DNA of 64,000 nucleotides from Desulfovibrio sp. Huiquan2017 (GCF_017351175.1 NZ_JAFMPN010000010.1:124001-188000), one strand, 5' to 3'. Numbered from the stretch's first letter, positions 42,709 through 61,143 are shown. Numbers and translations: made by a program. The notes: a model not told the origin generated them from the letters alone.

Positions 42709-43328
42709 TACTTCAACCTCTCTTGAACGTCTTGGGCGGCGGACTCGAGCATAACCAGCTCGGGGTACAGCAGCACGTCGTAAACATTCAGCTTATCGGC
42801 CTCGATGACCTTGATGTGCGGCATGTTGCGCGCAGACATGGTCAGCTTCTGATCGGCGTCTTTGGCGACGATCAGGGTCTTGTTCAGGCCGAGGTTCTTG
42901 GCGACTTCGGCAAAGGCCTTGGTCTTGATCTCAGGGAGATCGATGGACTTGACCACCGTCATCTTCTCTTCGGAGACGCGGGAGGACAGGGCCATCTTCA
43001 GGGCCAGCTTGCGCACCTTCTTGTTGACCTTGAAGGCATAGTCGCGGGGCTGCGGGCCGAAAACGGTGGCACCGCCGCGCCACAGGGGCGAATTGTTGGA
43101 ACCGGCGCGGGCGCGGCCCGTGCCCTTCTGGCGCCACGGCTTGCGGCCGCCGCCTGCCTTCAGAGCGCGGTTCTTGGTGGCGTGGGTGCCCTGGCGCTGG
43201 GAGGCGCGCTGGGCGCGGACGACCTGGTTGAGGATTTCGGGCATGATCTCTACCTCGAAAACCTCGGGGGCCAGCTCGAAGTCGCCCACCTTCTTGTTAT
43301 TCTGATCTACAACTTGAATTTTTGCCAT
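42708..43328 (-). CDS. rplD: 50S ribosomal protein L4
   Basis: 206 residues. Its extended loop (GGGRKPWRQKGTGRARAGS) reaches into the exit tunnel and is intact. In E. coli L4 also represses the S10 operon through the leader RNA; a hairpin overlapping the promoter candidate ahead of rpsJ may be relevant. One-base overlap with rplW couples the pair. Confidence 0.98.
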   Translation of the reverse strand: MAKIQVVDQNNKKVGDFELAPEVFEVEIMPEILNQVVRAQRASQRQGTHATKNRALKAGGGRKPWRQKGTGRARAGSNNSPLWRGGATVFGPQPRDYAFKVNKKVRKLALKMALSSRVSEEKMTVVKSIDLPEIKTKAFAEVAKNLGLNKTLIVAKDADQKLTMSARNMPHIKVIEADKLNVYDVLLYPELVMLESAAQDVQERLK

Positions 43329-43340
43329 GACGAATACCTC

Positions 43341-43973
43341 TTAGCCGTTCTTGCGGATCATCACGAGGCCGTTGTTCGGGCCGGGCACTTGGCCCTTGAC
43401 CACCAGGACGTTGTCCTCGGGCCTGACATCGACGATCTCAACGTTGCTCAGGGTCACGCGTGCGTTACCCATCTGGCCGGGCATCTTTTTGCCCTTCCAA
43501 ACACGGCCGGGATATGTCGCGTTACCGACGGAGCCGGGGACGCGATGCACTTTCTCGGCACCGTGGGAAGCGCGGGAGCCAGCGAAGTTGTGACGCTTCA
43601 TGACGCCCTGGAAACCCTTACCCTTGGAGGTACCGGTAACCTTGACCTTCTCGCCGGCGGCAAAGATGTCGACGGTGAGTTCCTGGCCCAGCTCATAGCC
43701 TTCCACGACCTCCAAAGGAAATTCCTTGAGGTGGCGGTACAGGGTGTCGCCGGCCTTGGCCATATGGCCTTTCATGGGCTTGTTCACCTTACGCTCGGGA
43801 ACGGTGTCGTAACCGAGCTGCAAGGCGTTGTAGCCTTCCTTGTCCGTGGTCTTGATCTGCATCACCGCGCAGGGACCGGCCTCGATGACCGTGACGGGGC
43901 AGATGGTACCATCGTCCTTGAAAATGCGGGTCATGCCCAGCTTTCTGCCAAGCAATCCGAGAGTCTTAGCCAT
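43341..43973 (-). CDS. rplC: 50S ribosomal protein L3
   Basis: 210 residues from ATG 43973 (MAKTLGLLGRKLGMTRIF). Its loop approaches the peptidyl transferase centre; the conserved MKRHNFAGSRASHGAEKVHR stretch contains the usual modified-glutamine region (here the sequence reads around residue 150). The frame is open to 44216 but that upstream part overlaps rpsJ and is not L3. Confidence 0.98.
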   Translation of the reverse strand: MAKTLGLLGRKLGMTRIFKDDGTICPVTVIEAGPCAVMQIKTTDKEGYNALQLGYDTVPERKVNKPMKGHMAKAGDTLYRHLKEFPLEVVEGYELGQELTVDIFAAGEKVKVTGTSKGKGFQGVMKRHNFAGSRASHGAEKVHRVPGSVGNATYPGRVWKGKKMPGQMGNARVTLSNVEIVDVRPEDNVLVVKGQVPGPNNGLVMIRKNG

Positions 43974-43983
43974 AACTATACTC

Positions 43984-44304
43984 CTAGAGCTTGATCTCGA
44001 CGTCCACACCGGCGGGCAACGAAAGCTTGCCCAGGGCGTCAACAGTCTGCTGAGTGGGTTCAAGAATATCCAGAAGACGCTTGTGAATGCGCATTTCGAA
44101 CTGCTCACGGGACTTCTTGTCCACGTGAACGGATTTCTGGACGGTGGTACGATGAATGTCGGTGGGCAGCGGCACGGGGCCGGCGATAGCCGCACCGGTA
44201 TTCCGGGCGGTGTCAACGATCTCGGTGACAGCCTTGTCCAGAATACGGTAATCGTATGCTCTCAGTTTAATTCTGATGCGATCGCTCGCCATCGAAGCAG
44301 CCAT
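43984..44304 (-). CDS. rpsJ: 30S ribosomal protein S10
   Basis: 106 residues. Head protein that also pairs with NusB in antitermination. [20 protein letters not shown] and [20 protein letters not shown] are typical. ATG 44304 is chosen because GGAG lies eight bases before it; the ATG at 44292 has none, so this S10 carries four extra N-terminal residues (MAAS). First gene of the S10 set. Confidence 0.97.
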   Translation of the reverse strand: MAASMASDRIRIKLRAYDYRILDKAVTEIVDTARNTGAAIAGPVPLPTDIHRTTVQKSVHVDKKSREQFEMRIHKRLLDILEPTQQTVDALGKLSLPAGVDVEIKL

Positions 44305-44365
44305 AGTGCTTTCTCCTCAAAGGATTTATCTTTACCGCGCCCGAAAAGGAAAAGGCGCCGAATCA

Positions 44366-44408
44366 TGCGGCGGTCGGGTTGAGTACACCCGCACCGCCGC
44401 ACTGTCAA
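44366..44408 (-). promoter_or_regulatory. Hairpin and possible promoter ahead of the S10 operon
   Basis: In the 132-base fusA-rpsJ gap, minus-strand TGCGGCGGT pairs with ACCGCCGCA (arms 44401-44393 and 44374-44366) with an inner CGGGT/ACCCG. A TTGACA (44408-44403) sits just before it with TACTCA 17 bases later, inside the hairpin. The stem has no T run. It may end fusA transcripts weakly, start S10 transcripts, or both. Confidence 0.45.
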
Positions 44409-44436
44409 GCAAAGGGAAAATCCTAGGCTCTACGTG

Positions 44437-46509
44437 TTAATCGTTTCCTTTCATCAACTCTTCGGCCAAGTTGCCGGGCAACCGCTCGTAGTGGTCGAAC
44501 TGCATGGTGAAGGTGGCACGGCCCTGGGTCTTGGAACGGAGGTCCGTGGCGTATCCGAACATCTCGGACAGCGGCACGAAGGACCGGATGACCTGTACGC
44601 CCGTGCGGGCTTCCATTTCGCCCACGCGGCCGCGGCGGCCGTTCAAATCGCCCATGACATCGCCGAGGTAGTCCTCGGGAGTGACCACTTCCACAGCCAT
44701 GATCGGCTCAAGCAGCACCGGCTTGGCGCCTCTACAGGCTTCCTTGATGGCCAGAGAACCGGCAATGTAGAAGGCCTGCTCGCTGGAGTCCACCTCGTGG
44801 TAGGAACCAAAGACCAGCTTGACCTTCACATCGACGACCGGGAACCCGGCCACGATGCCGTTCTTCATGGCATCCCGGATGCCCTTGTCCACGGCGGGGA
44901 TGTATTCCTTGGGAATCACGCCGCCCTTGATCTCGTCCACGAACTCGTAGCCCTTCTCGGGGTTGGGCTCGACTTCGATGACGACGTGGCCGTACTGGCC
45001 ACGGCCACCCGACTGCTTGGCATGCTTGACATCGACCTTGTTCGGCGCGGAGATGGTCTCTCGATAAGCCACGCGGGGAGCGCCCACGTTGGCGTTCACG
45101 TTGAACTCGCGCAACAGACGGTCAACGATGATTTCGAGGTGCAACTCACCCATTCCGGCGATCAGGGTCTGTCCGGTCTCTTCGTCGCCCTTGACGCGGA
45201 AGGACGGATCCTCCTTGGCCAGCTTGACGAGAGCGGCGGACAGGGTGTCGCGGTCTGCCTTGGTCTTGGGTTCGATGGCCACTTCGATAACCGGCTCGGG
45301 GATGTCCAGGGACTCCAGAGCCACGGCGCGCTTGAGGTCGCACAGGGTATCGCCGGTGGCCATATTCTTGAGGCCGACGGCGGCGACGATGTCGCCGGCG
45401 TATGCCTCTTTGATTTCCTCACGCTTGTTGGCGTGCATTTTCAAGAGACGACCGATGCGTTCCTTCTTGCCGGTGGCCGCGTTCATGAACGTGGCACCGG
45501 ACTCGATCTTACCCGAGTAGAGACGCAGGAAGGTCAAGTGACCGACGAACGGGTCGGTCATGAGCTTGAAGGCCAGCGCGGCCATGGGTGCGTCGTCGTC
45601 GCAGGGGCACTCGATGACTTCTTCGGTCTTGGGGTCCACGCCCTTCATAACCGGGATGTCCAGCGGGCTGGGCAGATAGTCCACAACGGCGTCGAGCAAC
45701 GGCTGCACGCCCTTGTTCCGGAATGCGGTGCCGCACAGCACGGGACAGATGGACAGGCTCGTGGTGGCCTTGCGCACACCCTCGCGGATCTCCTCCGGGG
45801 TCAGCTCCTCTTCGGCCATGTACTTTTCGAGCAGACCCTCGTCTTCCTCGGCAACGGCCTCGATCATCTCGGCGCGCATCTCCTCGTACTGGTCCTGGAG
45901 TTCGGCCGGGATATCGGCGGTGGTGAAGCTGGCACCGTGATCCTTGTGATCATAGATATATGCCTTGCCCTCGATCAGATCGACGACACCTTCGAAAGCG
46001 TCCTCGGAACCGATGGGCAACTGCAGAGGAACAGCCTTGGCGCCCAGACGGGTCTTCATCATGTGAACGCAACGGAAGAAATCGGCGCCGATGCGGTCCA
46101 TCTTGTTGACGAAGGCCATGCGGGGCACGTGATACCGCTCGGCCTGGCGCCACACGGTCTCGGACTGGGGCTCGACGCCCGCCACGGAGTCGAAGACGGC
46201 GATGGCGCCGTCCAGGACGCGCAGCGCGCGCTCGACTTCCATGGTGAAGTCCACGTGGCCCGGGGTGTCGATGATGTTGATGCGGTGCTCACGCCAGAAG
46301 CAGGTGGTAGCGGCAGACGTAATGGTAATGCCGCGCTCCTGTTCCTGTACCATCCAGTCCATGGTGGCTTCGCCGTCATGGACCTCGCCGATCTTGTGCG
46401 ACACGCCGGTGTAGAACAGAATCCGCTCGGTAGTGGTAGTCTTGCCCGCATCGATGTGGGCCATGATACCAATATTTCGCTGTTTCTCTCTGGGTACTTT
46501 TCTCGCCAC
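44437..46509 (-). CDS. fusA: Translation elongation factor G
   Basis: 690 residues, full five-domain EF-G that drives ribosomal translocation with GTP. G1 AHIDAGKTT (about 18-26), switch [10 protein letters not shown], and NKMD are intact; domain IV has GGRGQYGHV and the C-terminal domain [22 protein letters not shown] (partly). Located after rpsL-rpsG as in the str operon; tuf is not here but 13 kb upstream in the direction of transcription. Confidence 0.98.
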   Translation of the reverse strand: MARKVPREKQRNIGIMAHIDAGKTTTTERILFYTGVSHKIGEVHDGEATMDWMVQEQERGITITSAATTCFWREHRINIIDTPGHVDFTMEVERALRVLDGAIAVFDSVAGVEPQSETVWRQAERYHVPRMAFVNKMDRIGADFFRCVHMMKTRLGAKAVPLQLPIGSEDAFEGVVDLIEGKAYIYDHKDHGASFTTADIPAELQDQYEEMRAEMIEAVAEEDEGLLEKYMAEEELTPEEIREGVRKATTSLSICPVLCGTAFRNKGVQPLLDAVVDYLPSPLDIPVMKGVDPKTEEVIECPCDDDAPMAALAFKLMTDPFVGHLTFLRLYSGKIESGATFMNAATGKKERIGRLLKMHANKREEIKEAYAGDIVAAVGLKNMATGDTLCDLKRAVALESLDIPEPVIEVAIEPKTKADRDTLSAALVKLAKEDPSFRVKGDEETGQTLIAGMGELHLEIIVDRLLREFNVNANVGAPRVAYRETISAPNKVDVKHAKQSGGRGQYGHVVIEVEPNPEKGYEFVDEIKGGVIPKEYIPAVDKGIRDAMKNGIVAGFPVVDVKVKLVFGSYHEVDSSEQAFYIAGSLAIKEACRGAKPVLLEPIMAVEVVTPEDYLGDVMGDLNGRRGRVGEMEARTGVQVIRSFVPLSEMFGYATDLRSKTQGRATFTMQFDHYERLPGNLAEELMKGND

Positions 46510-46523
46510 TTTACTCTCCGTGA

Positions 46524-47072
<549 letters not shown>

Positions 47073-47091
47073 TTACGAAAGTGGCTAAAAC

Positions 47092-47463
47092 CTATTTCGG
47101 GCGCTTGGTGCCGTACTTGGAACGACCGCGGCGACGATCATCGACACCGGAGGTATCGAGGGTGCCGCGAACGACGTGGTAACGGACACCGGGAAGGTCC
47201 TTCACACGGCCGCCGCGAATCAGGACCACGGAGTGTTCCTGCAGGTTGTGGCCCTCACCACCGATGTAGGCGGTGACTTCCATGCCGTTGGTCAGGCGCA
47301 CGCGGGCGACCTTACGAAGCGCGGAGTTCGGCTTCTTGGGGGTCGTGGTGTACACCCTGGTGCAAACACCGCGGCGCTGAGGGCATTCCATCAGGGCCGG
47401 GGTCTTCTTCCGCTTGGGCTGCGCTTCGCGGCCTTTACGGATGAGCTGGTTAATGGTGGGCAT
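47092..47463 (-). CDS. rpsL: 30S ribosomal protein S12
   Basis: 123 residues. Decoding-centre protein. [15 protein letters not shown] start; [18 protein letters not shown] keeps the wild-type lysine at the streptomycin-resistance position, and [15 protein letters not shown] the second such region. First gene of the str set; 216 bases separate it from rpoC, holding the rpoC terminator and probably the rpsL promoter. Confidence 0.98.
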   Translation of the reverse strand: MPTINQLIRKGREAQPKRKKTPALMECPQRRGVCTRVYTTTPKKPNSALRKVARVRLTNGMEVTAYIGGEGHNLQEHSVVLIRGGRVKDLPGVRYHVVRGTLDTSGVDDRRRGRSKYGTKRPK

Positions 47464-47598
47464 TCATCCTCCAATCATTAGTTAATACTGTACCTCTGCG
47501 CAAGTCATGCGCAAAGAGGACCGGAAGTACTTCATTCTCCCGACTGTTGTCAAGGGCTTTCGCCCTTTACGCGGGTGTACTTCCCGATCCGGACCGGC

Positions 47599-47634
47599 AA
47601 AAAAGTTGGAGAGGCCAGGCCTCTCCAACCTTTT
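47599..47634. terminator. Terminator after rpoC
   Basis: GTTGGAGAGGCC (47605-47616), one base, then GGCCTCTCCAAC (47618-47629), with an A run (47599-47604) on the left. On the minus strand this is a strong hairpin followed by six T residues, 45 bases past the rpoC stop. It separates rpoBC from the rpsL-rpsG-fusA unit. Bases 47464-47598 contain a minus-strand TTGACA (near 47555) that may start the str operon, with no convincing -10. Confidence 0.9.
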
Positions 47635-47679
47635 CAATCAGTTATATCAAACGCTGCCGAATCAATATTTTCGGCTGCG

Positions 47680-51834
<4,155 letters not shown>

Positions 51835-51865
51835 GGATATCCCCTATCGTAAAATGTTATCTCAT

Positions 51866-51893
51866 GCCCGGCCGGTTCGAAAACCGGCCGGGC
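51866..51893 (-). promoter_or_regulatory. Perfect hairpin between rpoB and rpoC
   Basis: A 12-bp perfect stem, GCCCGGCCGGTT (51866-51877) / AACCGGCCGGGC (51882-51893), closed by a four-base loop that reads TTCG in the mRNA. It fills a third of the 83-base rpoB-rpoC gap. No T run follows, so it should not terminate transcription; an RNA-processing or stabilising role is more likely. Confidence 0.65.
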
Positions 51894-51917
51894 CTATTAC
51901 CTTATATGCGTCCGGTC

Positions 51918-56051
<4,134 letters not shown>

Positions 56052-56271
56052 TGTACCCTCATGCATGAGCGGTTGATGGTTGGGGCGCGGGGCGGAGAGC
56101 CCTTGCCCTCTGTCTGGCGCATCGGCCGATTAGAGCGACCGTTGCGGAAAATGGGTAGATAAGCTGCAGCCGGAACCAAAAACCCGGCACACCGACGAGG
56201 AGTAGATTTGCATCATGCAGCGCCTAAACCCAAATAGCGAAAGGCGATTAATCCAGTATATATACATACAG

Positions 56272-56317
56272 AGCAAAGAGCGCAACGCCCTTTTTGGGAG
56301 GGCGAGCGCTCTTTGCT
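56272..56317 (-). promoter_or_regulatory. Attenuator or processing hairpin between rplL and rpoB
   Basis: AGCAAAGAGCGC (56272-56283) pairs with GCGCTCTTTGCT (56306-56317), with an inner CGCCC/GGGCG. It lies 23 bases after the rplL stop in a 288-base gap. In E. coli this same place holds a partial terminator and an RNase III site. The rest of the gap (56052-56271) contains an AT-rich stretch with GTATATATAC that could carry an rpoB promoter, but I cannot define one. Confidence 0.6.
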
Positions 56318-56339
56318 TTGTGAGCTTAAGGCGTTGAAG

Positions 56340-56726
56340 TTACTTGACTTCAACTTCGGCGCCAGCTTCCTGCAGCTGCTTGGCAGCCTCGTCAGCCTCG
56401 TCCTTGGAGACGCCTTCCTTCAGAGCCTTGGGCGCTTCGTCAACCAGAGCCTTGGCTTCCTTCAGGCCCAGGCCGGTGATGGCGCGGACAGCCTTGATGA
56501 CGGCGATCTTGTTGCCGCCGGCGCCGGTCAGGACGACGTCGAACTCGGTCTGCTCTTCCTCAGCGGCAGCATCGCCACCGGCGGCCGGAGCAGCGGCCAC
56601 GGCAACCGCGGGAGCGGCGGCCTCGACGCCGAAGACGTCTTCGAGTTCCTTGATGAATTCGGACAGTTCCAGGACGGTCATGTTGCCGATGAACTCGACG
56701 ACCTGCTCTTTGGTGATATCAGCCAT
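56340..56726 (-). CDS. rplL: 50S ribosomal protein L7/L12
   Basis: 128 residues. The flexible stalk protein that recruits translation GTPases. N-terminal dimer domain ([20 protein letters not shown]), an Ala-rich hinge ([19 protein letters not shown]) and the C-terminal factor-binding domain ([20 protein letters not shown]). Follows rplJ directly, with strong control hairpin behind it. Confidence 0.98.
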   Translation of the reverse strand: MADITKEQVVEFIGNMTVLELSEFIKELEDVFGVEAAAPAVAVAAAPAAGGDAAAEEEQTEFDVVLTGAGGNKIAVIKAVRAITGLGLKEAKALVDEAPKALKEGVSKDEADEAAKQLQEAGAEVEVK

Positions 56727-56766
56727 GATAGATCTCCTTGAAATTGATTCGCTTTGAACCTGTGTT

Positions 56767-57288
56767 TTACGCGGCTTCCTTCTGTTCCTTGATGGCGGTC
56801 AAGGCATACAGGAACTTGCGCTCGATGTTTGCGAACAGACAGACGAAATTGCGAGGTACGGCCTGCATCGTGCCGAGAAGGGAACTCAAGAGCTCAGGCT
56901 TGCTGGGCATCTTGGCGAGTTCCTTCACTGCGTCGCTGTCAAGAAATTGGCCTTCGAGAGTGCCGTAACGCATGGCGAACTTCTTGTTCGTCTTGGCGTA
57001 ATCGGCAAGCGCCTTGGCAAGGGCTACGGGATCTTCGTAACCCAGCGCAATGGCGCAGTTCTCTTTAAGGTGTTCGCTCAATACACCGTGATCGGTGTCG
57101 TTGAGAGCCAACCGGGCCAGGGTATTCTTGACGACTTGGTAATCGACGCCGATTTCGAAGCACTTGGCGCGCAACTGGGTCATTTCCTCAACGGTCATGC
57201 CCTTGAAATCGGTGACGACGGCGATGCTGGCGCGCGAAGCTTTTTCGTGCAGCTGCTCGATGATCTGGGCTTTTTCTTGCCTGTTCAT
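56767..57288 (-). CDS. rplJ: 50S ribosomal protein L10
   Basis: 173 residues. Base of the stalk, binding L11-region rRNA and L7/L12 dimers through its C-terminal helix ([20 protein letters not shown]). N-terminal [20 protein letters not shown] and [18 protein letters not shown] are typical. Known to repress its own mRNA through the leader in E. coli; a structured 159-base leader precedes it here. Confidence 0.97.
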   Translation of the reverse strand: MNRQEKAQIIEQLHEKASRASIAVVTDFKGMTVEEMTQLRAKCFEIGVDYQVVKNTLARLALNDTDHGVLSEHLKENCAIALGYEDPVALAKALADYAKTNKKFAMRYGTLEGQFLDSDAVKELAKMPSKPELLSSLLGTMQAVPRNFVCLFANIERKFLYALTAIKEQKEAA

Positions 57289-57447
57289 CTACCACTCCTC
57301 GTCGTTCGGCCCGGAAAGCAGGTCAAAGCGTTGTCTGAGCAGGAAATTAAGGGGACACAACCCCACCTGCCTTCTCTGACTCAACCTTCCGTGCGATTAT
57401 CTACAGGACCCCGCAAAGCGGGGTCCGGCATTCCAACTTGTTAAGAC
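57289..57447 (-). promoter_or_regulatory. rplJ leader (probable L10 autoregulatory region)
   Basis: 159 bases between rplA and rplJ. The plus strand shows GGACCCCGC-AAA-GCGGGGTCC (57406-57426), a perfect 9-bp stem without a T run, and nearer rplJ a smaller GGGG/CCCC hairpin (minus-strand GGGGTTGTGTCCCC) clasped by GCAGG/CCTGC. Position and structure suit the L10 repressor target known in other bacteria. No promoter is clear. Confidence 0.5.
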
Positions 57448-58155
57448 TTAGACTTCCAAAAACTTGCGGACGGTCAGGGGGTCGATCTTGACGCCCGGGC
57501 CCATGGTCGAGGAAACGGCCAGCGCCTTCATGTACGTGCCCTTCGCGGAGGAAGGCTTCATGCGCATGACGGTGTCCAGCAGCGCCTTCAGGTTCTCCAG
57601 GAGCTTGTCGGGGCCGAAGGAGACCTTGCCGATGGGAGCGTGCAGCACGCCGGCCTTGTCCACCTTGAACTCGACCTTACCGGCCTTGAGTTCGCTGACG
57701 GCCTTGGCCACGTCCATGGTCACGGTGCCGGTCTTGGCGTTGGGCATCAGGCCACGGGGGCCGAGCACACGGCCGATCTTGCCGACCACGGCCATCATGT
57801 CCGGGGTGGCCACAGCCTTGTCGAAATCGAGCCAGCCGGACTGGATCTTCTCGACCAGTTCGTCGGAACCGTAGAAATCGGCACCGGCTTCCTTGGCCTC
57901 GTTTTCCTTGTCCCCCTTGCAGAAAACGGCCACGCGGACGTCTTTGCCCAGCCCATTGGGCAGGGAGACGGCACCGCGGATCATCTGATCGGAGTACTTC
58001 GGATCCACACCGAGGTTGATGGCCACATCCACGGTCTCGTCGAACTTGGCGTAGGCAGCAGCAACGGCGGCCTTCACGCCCTCTTCGACATCAACGCGCA
58101 CGGCGATGTCGCGATCACCCACGGCGTTGCGGTATTTTTTTCCATGCTTAGGCAT
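57448..58155 (-). CDS. rplA: 50S ribosomal protein L1
   Basis: 235 residues. Forms the mobile L1 stalk at the E site. [16 protein letters not shown] start, [19 protein letters not shown] near 120-140, and the [20 protein letters not shown] end. ATG 58155 is preferred over one two codons upstream because GAGG is nine bases before it. In E. coli L1 represses the rplKA message. Confidence 0.98.
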   Translation of the reverse strand: MPKHGKKYRNAVGDRDIAVRVDVEEGVKAAVAAAYAKFDETVDVAINLGVDPKYSDQMIRGAVSLPNGLGKDVRVAVFCKGDKENEAKEAGADFYGSDELVEKIQSGWLDFDKAVATPDMMAVVGKIGRVLGPRGLMPNAKTGTVTMDVAKAVSELKAGKVEFKVDKAGVLHAPIGKVSFGPDKLLENLKALLDTVMRMKPSSAKGTYMKALAVSSTMGPGVKIDPLTVRKFLEV

Positions 58156-58169
58156 ATTCATTCACCTCG

Positions 58170-58595
58170 TTAGGCCTTCACGTCGAGGCCCATGCTGCGG
58201 GCAGTGCCCTCAATCTGAAGCATGGCGTGCTCGATGTCATTGGCGTTCAAGTCAGCCATCTTCAACTCGGCGATCTCTTTGATCTGGGCCTTGGTGACCT
58301 TGCCGACCTTGACCTTGTTGGGTTCCCCGGAGCCCTTTTCGAGCTTGGCGGCCTTAAGCAGGAGCACCGCCGCCGGGGGGGTCTTGGTAATGAAGTCGAA
58401 GGAGCGGTCCGCATACACGGTGATGACCACCGGGATAATCAGGCCCTTCTGGTCCTGCGTCTTGGCGTTGAACGCCTTGCAGAACTCCATGATGTTCACG
58501 CCGTGCTGGCCCAGGGCCGGACCGACCGGCGGGGACGGGTTGGCGGAGCCTGCGGGGATCTGCAGTTTAATCTTTCCTAATTCTTTCTTAGCCAT
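58170..58595 (-). CDS. rplK: 50S ribosomal protein L11
   Basis: 141 residues. Factor-binding centre protein, also the sensor partner of Rel[21 protein letters not shown] with the proline switch in the N-terminal domain; [20 protein letters not shown] in the rRNA-binding C-terminal domain. Normal length; 46 bases behind nusG. Confidence 0.98.
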   Translation of the reverse strand: MAKKELGKIKLQIPAGSANPSPPVGPALGQHGVNIMEFCKAFNAKTQDQKGLIIPVVITVYADRSFDFITKTPPAAVLLLKAAKLEKGSGEPNKVKVGKVTKAQIKEIAELKMADLNANDIEHAMLQIEGTARSMGLDVKA

Positions 58596-58641
58596 TATCG
58601 TATTCCTCGATGAGAAATTTCGCTGTTAGCGACAACCCGGG

Positions 58642-59199
58642 CTATCCCTTGTCCACCTGGACAAAATCAAGCTCCACAGGAGTCTGACGCCCGAAGATAG
58701 AGACGGATACTTTGAGCTTGCCCTTGTCGTAATTGACTTCTTCCACAACACCATTGAAGCCGGAAAACGGGCCGTCGATGACCCGAACATCGTCACCGCG
58801 TTCGAAATTGAACTTGGGACGGGGTTTTTCCTGACGGCTTTCCATCATGTTGAGGATGTTCTCCGCCTCGCTGTCGCGCATGGGCGTCGGACGGTTCTTG
58901 CCGCCGACGAATCCTGTCACGCGCGGAATGGACTGGATAAGATGCCAGGAATCGTCGGTCAGGATCATTTTGATCATGATGTAGCCCGGATAGAACTTGC
59001 GGGTCGATGTCTTCCGCTCACCCTTGACCATCTCGACGATCTTTTCGGTGGGCATGACGACTTCCTCAATGAGGCCCTTGTCCTGTCCGGTGCGCATCAT
59101 TTCACGCACGGTCTGTTCCACGCGCTGCTCGAAGCCCGAGTAGGTGTGGACGATGTACCAGCGTGCACGAGGCGCTGCGTGTTCCATTGTGGCATCCAT
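58642..59199 (-). CDS. nusG: Transcription termination/antitermination factor NusG
   Basis: 185 residues. NGN domain (ARWYIVHTYSGFEQRVEQTV, YPGYIMIKMILTDDSWHLI) and C-terminal KOW domain (GDDVRVIDGPFSGFNGVVEE). Couples RNA polymerase to ribosomes or Rho. ATG 59199 gives MDATMEHAAPRARW; an ATG four codons later is the alternative. The frame is open far upstream through secE, but that part is out of frame with secE and not real. Confidence 0.97.
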   Translation of the reverse strand: MDATMEHAAPRARWYIVHTYSGFEQRVEQTVREMMRTGQDKGLIEEVVMPTEKIVEMVKGERKTSTRKFYPGYIMIKMILTDDSWHLIQSIPRVTGFVGGKNRPTPMRDSEAENILNMMESRQEKPRPKFNFERGDDVRVIDGPFSGFNGVVEEVNYDKGKLKVSVSIFGRQTPVELDFVQVDKG

Positions 59200-59233
59200 G
59201 TTCTGTTCCAGCCTTTGCAAGTAGCTTTGGTCC

Positions 59234-59488
59234 TTAGAGGATGGCCTCGACGATCTTCGAGAGCGCCAGGTCAACGACACCCAGGTAGATAGCGATGACC
59301 ACGGAAACGACCAGCACGGCGATGCACGTAGTGACGGTCTCCTTGCGGGTCGGCCAGACCACCTTCTTGATCTCGACCTTGGACTCCTCAAAAAATTCAG
59401 TGAATTCCTTGATTTTGCCCTTAAGACCGGCTGCCTGGGACTGTGCGGTCTGCTTTTCAGCGACCTTCTTGCCTTTCTTCTTGGCCAT
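59234..59488 (-). CDS. secE: Preprotein translocase subunit SecE
   Basis: 84 residues. A Lys-rich cytosolic start, the amphipathic helix with EVKKVVWPTR-like segment (VEIKKVVWPTRKETV), and one membrane helix (CIAVLVVSVVIAIYLGVVDL). Clamps the two halves of SecY. Usual position between tRNA-Trp and nusG. Confidence 0.96.
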   Translation of the reverse strand: MAKKKGKKVAEKQTAQSQAAGLKGKIKEFTEFFEESKVEIKKVVWPTRKETVTTCIAVLVVSVVIAIYLGVVDLALSKIVEAIL

Positions 59489-59572
59489 ATCTCGTTATCC
59501 CAAATTATTGAGCGGTTGGCGGGGCCTTGCTGTTTTACGAGCAAGACCCCGCGCCGCTTTCAAAGACTTAGT

Positions 59573-59649
59573 TGGCAGGGGCAGAGGGATTCGAACCCCC
59601 AACATCCGGTTTTGGAGACCGGCGTTCTAGCCGTTGGAACTATGCCCCT
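59573..59649 (-). tRNA. tRNA-Trp (anticodon CCA)
   Basis: Cloverleaf on the minus strand. Acceptor AGGGGCA/TGCCCCT, D arm TAGTTCCAACGGCTAGAAC region, anticodon loop CTCCAAA with CCA, T arm GGGGGTTCGAATCCC, discriminator G, and an encoded CCA end at 59573-59575. It lies between rpmG and secE, the classic place for trnW. Confidence 0.97.
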
Positions 59650-59661
59650 GCGCTATAGAAG

Positions 59662-59811
59662 CTACTTGGACTCTTTGTGGACAGTGTGCTTCTTGTCCCA
59701 GGGACAATACTTGGACACTTCCAACCGTCCGGTAGTATTCTTCTTGTTCTTCTGCGTCGCGTAATTCTTACGCTTGCACTCGGTGCACTGCAGCTGAATG
59801 TTGACTCGCAT
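59662..59811 (-). CDS. rpmG: 50S ribosomal protein L33
   Basis: 49 residues read from 59811: [19 protein letters not shown], then [20 protein letters not shown], ending KHTVHKESK. The first CxxC pair is kept (CTEC), but the second is CPWD, so one of the four zinc cysteines is replaced by aspartate. The start is two bases after the tuf stop, so the genes are co-transcribed. Confidence 0.95.
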   Translation of the reverse strand: MRVNIQLQCTECKRKNYATQKNKKNTTGRLEVSKYCPWDKKHTVHKESK

Positions 59812-59813
59812 GA

Positions 59814-61007
59814 TTACTCCACGATCTCGGTGACGACACCGGCGCCGACGGTACGGCCACCTTCGCGGATGGCGAAGCGCAGACCGACTTCCATGGCGAT
59901 GGGGTGGATCATCTCGACATTGAAGGTGGCGTTGTCGCCGGGCATAACCATCTCGACGCCCTCATCCAGGGTGACGACACCAGTGATGTCGGTCGTCCGG
60001 AAGTAGAACTGGGGACGGTAGCCGGTGAAGAACGGGGTGTGACGGCCGCCCTCGTCCTTGGACAGGACGTAGACTTCGGCCTTGAACTTGGTGTGCGGAG
60101 TGATGGAGCCGGGCTTGGCGGCAACCTGGCCACGTTCCACTTCCTCGCGCTTCACGCCGCGGATCAGCAGACCGACGTTGTCGCCGGCCTGGCCCTGGTC
60201 GAGCAGCTTGCGGAACATTTCCACGCCGGTGCAGGTGGTCTTGATGGTGGGCTTGATGCCGATGATCTCGATTTCGTCACCGACCTTGATCACACCGCGC
60301 TCCACACGACCGGTGATAACGGTACCACGGCCGGAGATGGAGAAGACGTCCTCGACGGGCATCAGGAAAGGCATGTCGATGTCGCGCTTGGGCTCGGGGA
60401 TGTACTCGTCGCAAGCGGCCAGCAGGTCGAAAATAGGCTTGGCGGCGGGATCATCGACGGAATCGCACTCCAGGGCCTTCAGGGCGGAACCCTGGATGAC
60501 CGGAATGTCGTCGCCGGGGAACTCGTACTTGGACAGCAGCTCGCGGATTTCGAGCTCGACCAGTTCCAGCAGCTCTTCGTCGTCAACCATGTCGCACTTG
60601 TTCATGAAGACGACCATGGCGGGCACGCCGACCTGACGGGCGAGCAGGATGTGCTCACGAGTCTGGGGCATGGGACCGTCGGTGGCGGCGCAGACCAGGA
60701 TGGCGCCATCCATCTGAGCGGCGCCGGTGATCATATTCTTAATGTAGTCGGCGTGACCGGGGCAGTCCACGTGAGCGTAGTGACGCTTTTCGGTCTCGTA
60801 CTCGACGTGGGCGGTGGCGATGGTGATGCCGCGCTCTTTTTCTTCAGGAGCCTTGTCGATCTCGTCGAAGGCAACGAATTCACCGTGGCCGGCCATGGCA
60901 GCCAGCTTGGTGATGGCGGCGGTCAGCGTGGTCTTGCCATGGTCAATGTGACCGATGGTGCCGATGTTGACGTGAGGCTTGCTACGTTCAAATTTAGCTT
61001 TACCCAT
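59814..61007 (-). CDS. tuf: Translation elongation factor Tu
   Basis: 397 residues from ATG 61007. Delivers aminoacyl-tRNA to the ribosome. GTP site complete: GHIDHGKT (about 19-26), DCPGHADY (about 81-88), NKCD (about 136-139). Effector region [15 protein letters not shown] is normal. AGGGGG precedes the ATG. It is the only tuf copy in the window and lies with tRNA genes as in the E. coli tufB locus, not behind fusA. Confidence 0.99.
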   Translation of the reverse strand: MGKAKFERSKPHVNIGTIGHIDHGKTTLTAAITKLAAMAGHGEFVAFDEIDKAPEEKERGITIATAHVEYETEKRHYAHVDCPGHADYIKNMITGAAQMDGAILVCAATDGPMPQTREHILLARQVGVPAMVVFMNKCDMVDDEELLELVELEIRELLSKYEFPGDDIPVIQGSALKALECDSVDDPAAKPIFDLLAACDEYIPEPKRDIDMPFLMPVEDVFSISGRGTVITGRVERGVIKVGDEIEIIGIKPTIKTTCTGVEMFRKLLDQGQAGDNVGLLIRGVKREEVERGQVAAKPGSITPHTKFKAEVYVLSKDEGGRHTPFFTGYRPQFYFRTTDITGVVTLDEGVEMVMPGDNATFNVEMIHPIAMEVGLRFAIREGGRTVGAGVVTEIVE

Positions 61008-61074
61008 TTCAGTAACCCCCTGGATCAATAAATGTTGAGTAGGTTTCTATTTCTAAATACTTGTTGACAAGCAA

Positions 61075-61143
61075 AACAAAAAACGCCTTGCACTCACGGC
61101 GGGTCTGAATGGGCAGCCTCATCCTTATGGGGATGCGCTCTGC
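61075..61143 (-). terminator. Weak terminator and hairpin between tRNA-Gly and tuf
   Basis: Minus strand: CGCC-N10-GGCG followed by six T residues (plus-strand A run at 61075-61083) is a weak terminator shape. Just before it, GGCAG/CTGCC with inner CATCC/GGATG forms a longer hairpin (61112-61143). Both lie in the 204-base gap and may cut or separate the tRNA part of the transcript from tuf. No tuf promoter is convincing. Confidence 0.4.

Noticed and set aside
59200-59544. An N-terminal extension of NusG through secE
   Set aside because: secE is encoded there in a different frame; the extension is not NusG-like.
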